From Chthoniobacter sp. (GTDB lineage: Bacteria > Verrucomicrobiota > Verrucomicrobiia > Chthoniobacterales > Chthoniobacteraceae): 11,411 nt of DNA. The stretch covers positions 1-11,411 of the forward strand of contig JANXWQ010000070.1 in assembly GCA_025351065.1 (NCBI GenBank). The letters run 5' to 3'. Shown piece after piece: positions 1-6,199 of the stretch. Below the pieces are notes generated by a model. The model worked only from the letters and a program-made list of their open reading frames with translations. It did not search any database and was not told the DNA's origin. The first letter of the stretch is position 1. Each line of letters opens with the position of its first letter. A program made the translations under genes and the position numbers.

Positions 1-128
1 CGGAGACTCCGCACCGCGCCGCGAGCGAGCCGGAGCCCGAGCGCGAAACCAGCCAGTACGCGCCGGCGCCGCCGCGCGTGGAAATCCCGGCGCTCAGCGT
101 GCGGCCGACGCAGGAGGGCGCGGGGTGA
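1..128 (+). CDS. C-terminal end of an unidentified protein (5' truncated)
   Basis: An open frame enters from the left edge (codons starting at position 3) and stops at the TGA at 126-128. The visible 41 residues are rich in Pro, Glu, Arg and Ala and look like a disordered charged tail; no domain can be recognised. The stop overlaps the GTG start of the following ExbD-like gene (GTGA, 4 nt shared), so the two are very likely co-transcribed and translationally coupled. From that context it may be an ExbB/TolQ-type channel subunit or another ExbD copy, but the visible part cannot decide this. Confidence 0.55.
   Translation, partial: ETPHRAASEPEPERETSQYAPAPPRVEIPALSVRPTQEGAG
112..117 (+). promoter_or_regulatory. 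Shine-Dalgarno AGGAGG for the ExbD-like gene
   Basis: A perfect AGGAGG lies inside the end of the upstream frame, 7 nt before the GTG at 125. It supports GTG as the true start. It stands out because few other starts in this window have a recognisable ribosome binding site. Confidence 0.7.
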
Positions 129-535
129 CGTTCTACCGGCGCAAGCGGCGCATGCCGCAGGTCATCATCGTGTCGCTGATCGATATTTTCGCGATCCTGC
201 TGATCTTCGTCATCGTCACGACCACGTTCAAGAAGGCGCAGCCGCAGGTGACGATCAAACTGCCCGAGTCGAAAAGCGCCGTCGCTGCGGACAAATCCGA
301 CGAGCCCGTGGTGCTCTCGATTTCACCCGACGAGCAGCTCTTTCTCGACCAGCAACCCGTGACGCTCGCCGCGCTCAAGGACGCGCTCACGCCTTTGCTC
401 CAGCGCACGCCGCCGCCGCCATTTGCGCTCAAGGCCGACAAGAAAGTGTCTTACGGATTTTTAGTCAGCGTGCTCGACGCCTTGCGCGATGCGGGGGTCA
501 AGGGCAGCATGTCCGCCTTTACCGAATCGAAATAA
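125..535 (+). CDS. exbD: ExbD/TolR-family biopolymer transport protein
   Basis: A 136-residue protein with the ExbD/TolR layout: a short basic cytoplasmic N-terminus (FYRRKRRMPQ), one membrane helix at about residues 12-32, then a periplasmic domain. The helix contains SLIDIFAILLIF, matching the family's proton-responsive Asp in the 'LIDv' motif (Asp at about residue 19). ExbD/TolR subunits sit in an ExbB/TolQ pentamer and pass proton-motive force to TonB or TolA at the inner membrane. The length is normal for the family. The GTG start at 125 is chosen because an AGGAGG at 112-117 lies 7 nt upstream and the start overlaps the previous stop; an in-frame ATG at 152 would cut into the cytoplasmic N-terminus. 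The stop TAA overlaps the ATG of def by one base (TAATG). ExbD versus TolR cannot be separated without the neighbouring genes. Confidence 0.85.
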   Translation: MTFYRRKRRMPQVIIVSLIDIFAILLIFVIVTTTFKKAQPQVTIKLPESKSAVAADKSDEPVVLSISPDEQLFLDQQPVTLAALKDALTPLLQRTPPPPFALKADKKVSYGFLVSVLDALRDAGVKGSMSAFTESK

Positions 536-1089
536 TGATCCTGGAAATCGTGCAATACGGAAACCCCGTCCTCCGTGAAAAAGGGCGGGAAGTGAAAGAC
601 GTGGACGCGAAAGTGAAGAGGCTCGCCGACGACATGCTGGAGACGATGCGCTCCGCGAACGGCGTGGGCCTCGCCGCGCAGCAGGTTGGCGTGCCGCTGC
701 AGATGACGGTGATCGACGTGGCCGACATCGAGGACCGGCCGAGCGCCATGTTCATCGGCGACGACGAGGTGAAGATCGAAGACTACATGCCGCTCGTGCT
801 GCTGAATCCGCAGCTCAAACTCAGCAAGGACAAGGAGGTCGGCAGCGAAGGCTGCCTCAGTTTCCCCGAGATGAGCGCCGACATTACCCGCGCTGCCGGC
901 GTGCGGTGCAAGGCGAAGCGGCTCGACGGCACCGAGATTGAGTTCGACGCCTCCGGCCTGCTCGCCCGCGCGCTCCAGCACGAGGTCGATCATTTGCACG
1001 GCATCCTCTTCATCGACCGCATGAACGCGGCGGCGAAAGCGAGCCTCGCGGGGAAGCTCAAGCGGCTGCAGAAGGAAGTGCGGAAGTAG
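535..1089 (+). CDS. def: Peptide deformylase
   Basis: A 184-residue protein that removes the N-formyl group from the initiator methionine of new polypeptides; a cytosolic metalloenzyme, usually Fe2+. All three family motifs are present: motif 1 GVGLAAQQ at residues 43-50, motif 2 EGCLS at 105-109 with metal ligand Cys107, and motif 3 QHEVDH at 148-153 with ligands His149 and His153 and catalytic Glu150. The length is typical. The ATG at 535 overlaps the exbD stop (TAATG), implying translational coupling. There is a stretch of about 12 extra residues after residue 65 (EDRPSAMFIGDDEVKIEDYM) relative to compact bacterial deformylases, so it reads as a slightly expanded type. The usual partner fmt is not visible downstream, where the strand changes. 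The identification is secure. Confidence 0.97.
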   Translation: MILEIVQYGNPVLREKGREVKDVDAKVKRLADDMLETMRSANGVGLAAQQVGVPLQMTVIDVADIEDRPSAMFIGDDEVKIEDYMPLVLLNPQLKLSKDKEVGSEGCLSFPEMSADITRAAGVRCKAKRLDGTEIEFDASGLLARALQHEVDHLHGILFIDRMNAAAKASLAGKLKRLQKEVRK

Positions 1090-1119
1090 CGGCCGCGGGA
1101 TTTTTTTCCAAACCGCCCG

Positions 1120-1647
1120 TCAGTACGTCTTGTAATGCACGCTCAGCGTGCGGAAGACCTGCGACGGACTTTGCGCCGCGAAATAGATCAGCTCGATGGC
1201 CGTGTTGTTCTGATTCCACTTCCAGCCCACCAGGGTCTGCATCACCTCGCCCTCGGGCTCCTTTTTTCGCGAAATGAGCTGGCCCTGACCGTAACGCTGC
1301 TCCAGCCGCCGCCGCACATCGCCCATGAAGCCATCGTATTTTGCCTCGTCCCACTCGTCCTTTTGATACTGCAGCTCGACCTCCACCAGCTCGCCGCCGA
1401 CGAAATAAAAAACCGTGCGCTTCAGCCCGGCCTGCAGCAGCCCTTCCACGTCCCACGCCTCGCGGCCCTCCACATTTCGGCGTGTCATGATCTTCGCCTT
1501 GGCTCCGGTGAGCAGCCGTTCCAGGCGCTCGGCGGTTTCGCCCCAGCGGAGGTTGAAAGGCGGCTTGATCTCCTCCGCACCGCCGCGCCGGGGAGCGGCG
1601 AGGAGGAGCAGGAGAGCGGCGAGCCAGGTGAAAGTGGTGCGGGACAT
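1120..1647 (-). CDS. Small exported protein of unknown function
   Basis: A 175-residue protein. The N-terminus reads as a signal peptide: Arg at position 3, a hydrophobic core TWLAALLLLLAA at about residues 7-18, and likely cleavage near the GGAEE at 22-26. The mature part is mixed alpha/beta with many charged residues, an NLRWGETAERLERLL stretch at about 32-46 and a FYFVGGELVEVELQY strand region at about 80-94. It has no cysteines and no catalytic motif I recognise. I do not recognise the family; the pattern recalls small periplasmic proteins common as hypotheticals in Verrucomicrobiota. Transcription is opposite to def (convergent, 30 nt gap) and divergent from the FAD oxidoreductase gene. 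The coding call rests on the clean frame, signal peptide and protein-like composition. Confidence 0.7.
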   Translation of the reverse strand: MSRTTFTWLAALLLLLAAPRRGGAEEIKPPFNLRWGETAERLERLLTGAKAKIMTRRNVEGREAWDVEGLLQAGLKRTVFYFVGGELVEVELQYQKDEWDEAKYDGFMGDVRRRLEQRYGQGQLISRKKEPEGEVMQTLVGWKWNQNNTAIELIYFAAQSPSQVFRTLSVHYKTY

Positions 1648-1724
1648 TGGCGGTCGGGTGCGCGTTCCAAGACGAGCGCGACCACTCCACAGCAGCGGTG
1701 GAAAATGTCAATGCGGCGCGCGTG

Positions 1725-1766
1725 TCATGGGACAGATAGGCCATCTCGCCCCATCAAGTCCCATGA
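1725..1766. repeat. 9-bp perfect inverted repeat in the divergent intergenic region
   Basis: TCATGGGAC at 1725-1733 and its exact reverse complement GTCCCATGA at 1758-1766 are separated by 24 nt. They sit between the divergent small exported-protein gene (start 1647) and the FAD oxidoreductase gene (start 1829), a position that would suit an operator or looping site. No convincing sigma-70 promoter was found beside it, so a regulatory role is only inferred. Confidence 0.4.
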
Positions 1767-1828
1767 GCCGCCCGCTTCCCAGTGCGTGGCGCGCTTGACC
1801 TCAGGCGCTCCGCGACCACGCTCATGCC

Positions 1829-3687
1829 ATGAAAACCTTCCGGCTTTTCCTTCTCCCGTTCCTCCTGGTCGCTGCGGCGCAGGCGGAGGTCATGGAAACT
1901 GACGTGCTCGTTTTTGGTGCGACCGCGGCGGGGTGAGCGCGGCTTGCACGGCGGAGCGGCTGGCGAAAAGGGCCGTCGTCACCGAATTTGGCCGGCACGT
2001 CGGCGGGCTTACGTCGGGCGGGCTCGGGTGGACGGACATTGGCAACAAGGCGGCCATCGGCGGGTTCGCGCACGACTTTTACAAGACGCTCGGGAAGCAC
2101 TACGGGCGTGAGGAAGCGTGGTGGTTTGAGCCGCACGTCGCGGAGGAGACGCTCCGCGCGCGGCTGGCGGCGGCGAAGGTGCCGGTGTATTTCGCACCAG
2201 CGGCTCGCGGGCGTGAAAAAGGACGGCGCACGGATCGTCGAGATCACCATGGAAAACGGGAATGTCTTTCGCGCGAAGACCTTCATCGACTGCTCCTACG
2301 AGGGCGACCTCATGGCAAAGGCCGGCGTGCAGTACATGGTCGGGCGCGAGGCGAATGCGCGCTTCGGCGAAACGCTCAACGGCGCGCGCGGCAGCACGCC
2401 GAAGCATCAATTCGACGTGCCCGTCGATCCGTACGTGAAGCCCGGCGACCCCGCGAGCGGCCTGCTCCCGCTCGTCATGGCCGAGCCGCTCGGCGAGCCG
2501 GGCGCGGGCGATCACTGCGTGCAGGCTTACAACTTCCGCCTCTGCCTCACGAACAATCCTGCGAACCGCACGCCGATCCTCCCGTCGAAAAACTATGACC
2601 CGAAGCGCTTCGAACTCCTCGGCCGCTACTCCGAGGCGCTCACCGCGGCGGACAAAAAGCCGACGCTCAAAACCTTCCTCAAGTTCGACATGGTCACGCC
2701 CGAGAAAACCGACATCAACAACCAAGGCGCAATCTCCACCGACTTCATCGGCGAAAACTACGCCTACCCCGACGCCGACTACGCCACCCGCGCGCGGCTC
2801 TGGCAGGCGCACGAGGACTACATCCGCGGCTTCCTCACCTTCCTCGCCACCGACCCGCGCGTGCCGGAAAACATCCGCGCCGAGATGCAGCAGTGGGGGC
2901 TGTGCAAAGACGAGTTCGCTGACACCGCCGGCTGGCCGCACGCCATGTATGTGCGCGAAGCCCGGCGCATGCTCGGCGCCTACGTGATGACCGAAAAGAA
3001 CTGCCGCCACCTCGAAGTCGCCGACGACGCCGTGGGCCTCGGCGCTTACAACATGGACTCCCACAACTGCCGCCGCATCGCGCAGGACGGCGCGGCGCGC
3101 AACGAAGGCGACGTGCAGGTCGGCGTGAAGCCGTATCCCGTTTCCTACCGCTCCATCATTCCGCCCGCCGCGGAGTGCGAAAACCTGTGGGTGCCCGTCT
3201 GCCTTTCCGCCACGCACATCGCCTACGGCAGCATCCGCATGGAGCCCGTCTTCATGATCCTCGGCCAAAGCGCCGCCACCGCCGCCAGCATGGCCATCGA
3301 CGACCGCGTGCCCGCGCAGAAAGTCGATTACGCCAAACTGCGCGCCCAGCTCCTCAAAGACGGCCAGGTGCTCGCATGGGCCGCCATCTCCGCCGCCCCG
3401 AAAGCCGAGCCCGCGCCAAAACTCGACGGCCTCGTCCTCGACGACGCCGACGCCGAGCGCAAAGGCGACTGGCTCCCCGGCTCGCTCACCGAGACGCGCC
3501 GCATCGGCACCGGCTACGTCCACGATGGCCACACGCACCACGGCGAATGTTCGATGCGCTGGACGCCCGACCTCGCCGAGCCCGGCGAATACGAAATCAT
3601 CCTGGCAAAGGCACCGCCATCAGCCTCACCAACAAGGACACCGACAGCTACGTCATCGCCGACGGTGTGCAGTTCCTCAAGCGCTGA
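1829..3687 (+). pseudogene. FAD-dependent oxidoreductase ('xanthan lyase'-like) with frameshifts and a C-terminal deletion
   Basis: Reading begins at the ATG at 1829 with a signal peptide (FRLFLLPFLLVAAAQA) followed by the nucleotide-binding strand DVLVFGATAAG, then hits a TGA at 1934-1936. Adding one G to the G-run at 1930-1933 continues as VSAACTAERL, GRHVGGLTSGGLGWTDIGNK in the frame of 1933. After VPVYF (2191-2193) one extra base restores the original frame at HQRLAGVKKDG. The middle is intact: FIDCSYEGDLMAKAG, TDINNQGAISTDFIG, MYVREARRMLGAYV, SYRSIIPPAAECENLWVPVC and RMEPVFMILGQSAATAASMA, all typical of the FAD_oxidored family often labelled xanthan lyase. The tail GEYEI jumps near 3604 to a third frame ending TDSYVIADGVQFLKR (stop 3685-3687), the end of a golvesin-type domain whose centre seems missing. 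Such proteins are secreted and their substrates are poorly known. It is probably inactive unless these are sequencing errors. Confidence 0.8.
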
Positions 3688-3723
3688 CCTCCGCGCGCCG
3701 GCTCCGCGTCTTTCGCAGCGAGA

Positions 3724-4498
3724 TCAAAAGATCCCGCGAGACTCGCTCGTATCTACGCCTGCACAGGTCGAACACCTATCGTAGCACTTTGAATGATACC
3801 GTTTGGAGCAGATTCCGCGCAGAAGCATTCCCGTCTTATCTTCTACAAAAGCGCACCTTTTGCAGAGGGTCTTAGTATCTTCTAGGGACATGTAACGCAA
3901 ATGTTCTTCAATCGCCAGGATAGTAACTTGCCGTCCAATCCCAAACTTATCTTCAAACGCTGCCTGCGATTTTTGACGGGCAATCTTTGTTAGATCGCGA
4001 AGTGTGCGATGCGAAACAACGCGGATGGGAGTAGTGAACTCTTCACCACAATTAACTCCGCCTGCTTTACAGCTACAGACCCACGTTCCAGTTCGTGCTC
4101 TGTATTTGATGGTTGTCGATTCGCACTTTGGGCAGCCGTCGGCATCGGGAGCAATTGATGAAAGATCGATTACAATCGGATGCTCCTGCATCCAGGAATG
4201 CCACTGTGAATGTTCCCGCCGCAGTTGATAGAACATTTCAGATATAGTCCGTGGGTGCCAAGTGTGTTGTAAAACGAGCGGCGGGGTGGTCGATGCGCAT
4301 TTTTCATTGGTCTCCCAGCTTCGATTTCCGCTTGTCTTTCCACTCCTTTGTGTGCCAAGGCTTTTTGAGGCTGGTAATGATAGCTAGTGCATCGCGCCAA
4401 GGAAGGTCGTTCGATACAACCTGCTTTAGCAATCCGCGTTGCTCAGTATTCGACATCTGTTGAGCGGGGGTTTTGTTCACGAGTCCCCTATTTACCAA
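3724..4498 (-). pseudogene. Zinc-ribbon-like protein of unknown function, frameshifted
   Basis: Two minus-strand frames together make one gene. The first part (start TTG 4498, or more conventionally ATG 4456) gives MSNTEQRGLLKQVV, PWRDALAIITSLKKPWHTK and EWKDKRKSKLGDQ, then a TGA at 4306-4304. One frame over, the reading continues without a break as EKCASTTPPLVLQHTWHPR, TISEMFYQLRREHSQWHSW and on to the stop at 3726-3724. The join near 4306 probably lies within a cysteine pair. The rest has Cys pairs typical of zinc ribbons: CPKC, CSC followed by NCGEEF, CKRC, and a CYDRCSTC end. I cannot name the family; the Cys pairs with LVLQHTWHP leave a nucleic-acid-binding or HNH-like role open. A GGAGG lies 4 nt before the TTG. 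One 60-nt line is about 48% G+C, against about two thirds in the neighbours, suggesting horizontal acquisition. It converges with the damaged oxidoreductase gene. Confidence 0.65.
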
Positions 4499-4536
4499 AC
4501 TTCCTCCGGCGACGCGAGTGAGATCGGGACTGCGTT

Positions 4537-4602
4537 CTCCTCGTTACCAAGCTCCAGCTTGGTAACGCCATTGTCCCGGAAGCTCTGCTTCGCCGGCGTG
4601 GC
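4537..4602 (+). repeat. Direct repeat copy 1 (66 bp) containing two hairpins
   Basis: It begins CTCCTCGTTACC and ends GGCGTGGC. It contains a near-perfect palindrome at 4542-4567 (12-bp arms, CC centre, core AAGCTCCAGCTT) and a second hairpin GAAGC-TCT-GCTTC at 4579-4591. The same unit recurs at 4932-4998 with only a few differences, all between or within the hairpins. Confidence 0.85.
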
Positions 4603-4664
4603 TATGGAAACGACGCGCAAATCAGCAATGTGCGCCGAACGAAGCGGAGCTTCGCCGACAGGTG

Positions 4665-4690
4665 CGTGCCGAAGCTGGAGCTTCGGCACG
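4665..4690. repeat. 26-bp palindrome of the same design
   Basis: Two perfect 12-bp arms around a GG centre, with core AAGCTGGAGCTT. It has the same length and plan as the palindrome at 4542-4567 (12+2+12, same AAGCT/AGCTT inner arms) but different outer arms (CGTGCCG in place of CGTTACC). This marks a family of palindromes with conserved inner and variable outer stems. Confidence 0.8.
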
Positions 4691-4729
4691 AGGGGCGAAA
4701 GTCCGGTGCGAGGGCCAAAGGCCCGCATC

Positions 4730-4886
4730 CATCCCAGCCTGGGGCAACGCCCCAGGTGCGGCCCCCGCAAAGAGCGTCAGGGCTGAAAGCCCGATTCATC
4801 GCTGCGCCACCGGGGCGGGATGGAACGGGCTTTCAGCCCTCAATCTATTCCCGCAAGAACCTGGGGCGTTGCCTCAGGCTGGGATG
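4730..4886. repeat. Nested long inverted repeat (28-bp outer arms, 15-bp inner arms)
   Basis: The outer arms, 4730-4757 and 4859-4886, are reverse complements with one mismatch. Each arm itself contains a hairpin: CCTGGGGC-AAC-GCCCCAGG on the left, and CCTGGGGC-GTT-GCCTCAGG on the right. Between them, 4779-4793 and 4826-4840 are perfect 15-nt inverted repeats, each again a small palindrome (GGGCT-GAA-AGCCC and GGGCT-TTC-AGCCC). The whole 157 nt resembles two copies of one repeat inserted in opposite orientation, or a MITE-like element. No transposase is present. Confidence 0.8.
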
Positions 4887-4931
4887 AGTTGCGCCGTTGG
4901 CGCACGGAACGCAGCGACTTTCTCCTCGTTA

Positions 4932-4998
4932 CTCCTCGTTACCAAGCTCCAGCTTGGTAACGCCATTGATCCCCGAAGCTCTGCTTCGCGGGCGTGGC
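4932..4998 (+). repeat. Direct repeat copy 2 (67 bp)
   Basis: The second copy of the unit at 4537-4602, in the same orientation. The palindrome with core AAGCTCCAGCTT is identical; the spacer to the second hairpin has one extra base, and the second hairpin extends further through its C-rich and G-rich flanks. The first ten bases, CTCCTCGTTA, are duplicated in tandem (4922-4931 and 4932-4941). Confidence 0.85.
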
Positions 4999-5110
4999 GA
5001 ATTGGGACTGTGCGGGGATTTTCCAGCAAGGGACAGCCAAACGCGAACGGCGTGCGAATTTTACCGCAACGAAACTTTGCGCTTTTGCCGGCACGCGCTA
5101 AAGCTATAAC

Positions 5111-5127
5111 CCTACTAAAATAATAGG
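5111..5127. promoter_or_regulatory. Candidate operator palindrome upstream of the ABC importer
   Basis: CCTACTA at 5111-5117 and TAATAGG at 5121-5127 form a 7-bp inverted repeat with one mismatch around AAA, 18 nt before the start codon at 5146. It is followed by AATATAAA in an AT-rich stretch that contrasts with the GC-rich surroundings. A dyad of this size and AT-rich centre resembles sites of small dimeric regulators such as the Rrf2 family, which control sulfur genes in several bacteria. That link is speculative. A possible -10 TATAAC lies at 5105-5110. Confidence 0.35.
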
Positions 5128-5145
5128 AATATAAACCTTCGACCT

Positions 5146-6114
5146 ATGAAACTCTTCCGCCTCCTCACCCTGCCGCTGGCCCTGCTCGCCGTGGCGTCCA
5201 CCGGCTTTGCGCAGCAGACCGTGCTGCGCGTCGGGCATTTTCCAAACATCACCCACGCGCAGGGACTCATCGCCTCGCAGCTCTCGCGCGAGGGCAAGGG
5301 CTGGTTTGAACCGCGGCTTGGTGGCGATGTGAAGATCGAATGGTTCGTCTATAACGCCGGCCCGTCGGCGATGGAGGCGCTGGCGGCGGGCTCCATTGAC
5401 CTCACCTACGTCGGCCCGAATCCGGCGCTGAATCTCTACTCACGCTCGCAGGGCGAGGAGGTGCGGATCATCGCCGGCTCGGCGAATGGCGGCGCGGCGC
5501 TGGTGGTGCAGGCGGACGGGCGGCTGAGCAAGCCGGAGGACTTTCGCGGGCGGCTCATTGGCACGCCGCAGCTCGGCAACACGCAGGACGTGGCTTGCCG
5601 CGCATGGCTGAAGAAGCAAGGCTATCGCATCACCCAGCTCGGCGGCGACGTGAAGGTGCTGCCGACGGCGAACCCGGATCAGCTCGCGCTTTTCACCGCC
5701 GGCCAGCTCGACGGCGTGTGGACGGTGGAGCCGTGGGTTTCGCGGCTGGAACTGGAGGCGAAGGGCAAAGTTTTTATGGAGCAAAAGGACTCGATTACCA
5801 CAGTGCTCGTCGCCAGCGCCAAACTGCTCGCGGAGAAGCGCGAGCTGGTGAAAAAATTTGCCGCCGCGCACGCGGAACTGACCGATTGGATCAACAAAAA
5901 TCCCGACGAGGCGAAGAAGCTCGCCAACGCGGCGCTGAAGGAAATCACCAAGCGCGAGATGCCCGCGGAGTTGATCGGCAAGGCCTGGCCGCGGCTCACA
6001 TTCACCGCCGAAATCAAGCGCGAAGACCTCGCCGCAGCGGTCGCCGAAGCGCAGAGCGTGGGCTTTCTCAAAGGTGCGCCGGACCTCGCGCGGCTGGTGG
6101 AGATTCCGAAGTAA
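5146..6114 (+). CDS. ABC importer substrate-binding protein, nitrate/sulfonate/taurine class
   Basis: A 322-residue periplasmic binding protein with an N-terminal signal peptide (hydrophobic LLTLPLALLAVAS, cleavage near FAQQ at 21-24). The mature part follows the SsuA/TauA (NMT1-like, type 2 periplasmic binding) plan: first strand and ligand loop VGHFPNITHAQGL at about 29-41, then NAGPSAMEALAAGSIDLTYV at 70-89 and GPNPALNLY at 90-98, the hinge-side PQLGNTQDVACRAWL at 141-155, and DGVWTVEPW in the second lobe. The family delivers alkanesulfonates, taurine, nitrate, cyanate or thiamine precursors to a membrane permease; the exact ligand cannot be read from sequence. The length is typical. It is the first gene of a three-gene importer, followed by the ATPase and permease on the same strand. 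The ATG is favoured because it starts the signal peptide; no Shine-Dalgarno is close. Confidence 0.88.
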   Translation: MKLFRLLTLPLALLAVASTGFAQQTVLRVGHFPNITHAQGLIASQLSREGKGWFEPRLGGDVKIEWFVYNAGPSAMEALAAGSIDLTYVGPNPALNLYSRSQGEEVRIIAGSANGGAALVVQADGRLSKPEDFRGRLIGTPQLGNTQDVACRAWLKKQGYRITQLGGDVKVLPTANPDQLALFTAGQLDGVWTVEPWVSRLELEAKGKVFMEQKDSITTVLVASAKLLAEKRELVKKFAAAHAELTDWINKNPDEAKKLANAALKEITKREMPAELIGKAWPRLTFTAEIKREDLAAAVAEAQSVGFLKGAPDLARLVEIPK

Positions 6115-6120
6115 TCCAGT

Positions 6121-6141
6121 GGACAAATTTGAGGCTTGTCC
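6121..6141 (+). repeat. Small hairpin between binding-protein and ATPase genes
   Basis: GGACAA at 6121-6126 pairs with TTGTCC at 6136-6141 around a 9-nt loop, 6 nt after the stop of the binding-protein gene. Stem-loops in this position often protect the upstream message, so that binding protein outnumbers the membrane parts. There is no T-tract, so it is not an intrinsic terminator. The stem is short and the call is weak. Confidence 0.3.
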
Positions 6142-6199
6142 CGCGCTGCCGGGGCTGCGAACGCTTTCCGCCCCGCATGAAAAACGTGACGCCAACGCG

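Larger units (their letters stand above)
4499..5145. other. 647-nt gene-free region: palindromic repeat field plus AT-rich leader
   Basis: No credible gene lies here; the open frames on both strands simply read through repeats. From about 4522 to 5000 the sequence is almost continuous hairpins. Besides the repeats listed separately there are short palindromes with 3-nt loops: GAAGC-TCT-GCTTC (4579-4591), CGAAGC-GGA-GCTTCG (4640-4654), GGGCC-AAA-GGCCC (4712-4724) and TGCGCC-GTT-GGCGCA (4890-4904). From about 5000 to 5145 there are no clear repeats, and the last 45 nt become AT-rich ahead of the ABC importer, as expected of a promoter region. Confidence 0.75.

Noticed and set aside
1089..1107. 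Possible terminator after def: GCGGCCGC followed by a run of seven Ts
   Set aside because: The palindrome has no loop and only four base pairs each side, so a stable hairpin is unlikely. The T-run keeps it possible but unsupported.
1795..1826. TTGACC as a -35 box for the FAD oxidoreductase gene
   Set aside because: No -10-like hexamer lies at a suitable distance; the downstream sequence is GC-rich.
2009..3541. Long (510-codon) minus-strand open frame opposite the FAD oxidoreductase
   Set aside because: The translation is Val/Gly/Ala/Arg/His-rich with no domain, as expected from the complement of a GC-rich gene; the plus strand carries clear family motifs.
4537..4998. CRISPR-like array
   Set aside because: Only two direct-repeat copies about 395 nt apart, with no regular spacers and no cas genes.
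4439..5123. Several open frames of 70-153 codons in the repeat field
   Set aside because: They read through palindromes in several frames and both strands, and their composition follows the repeats.
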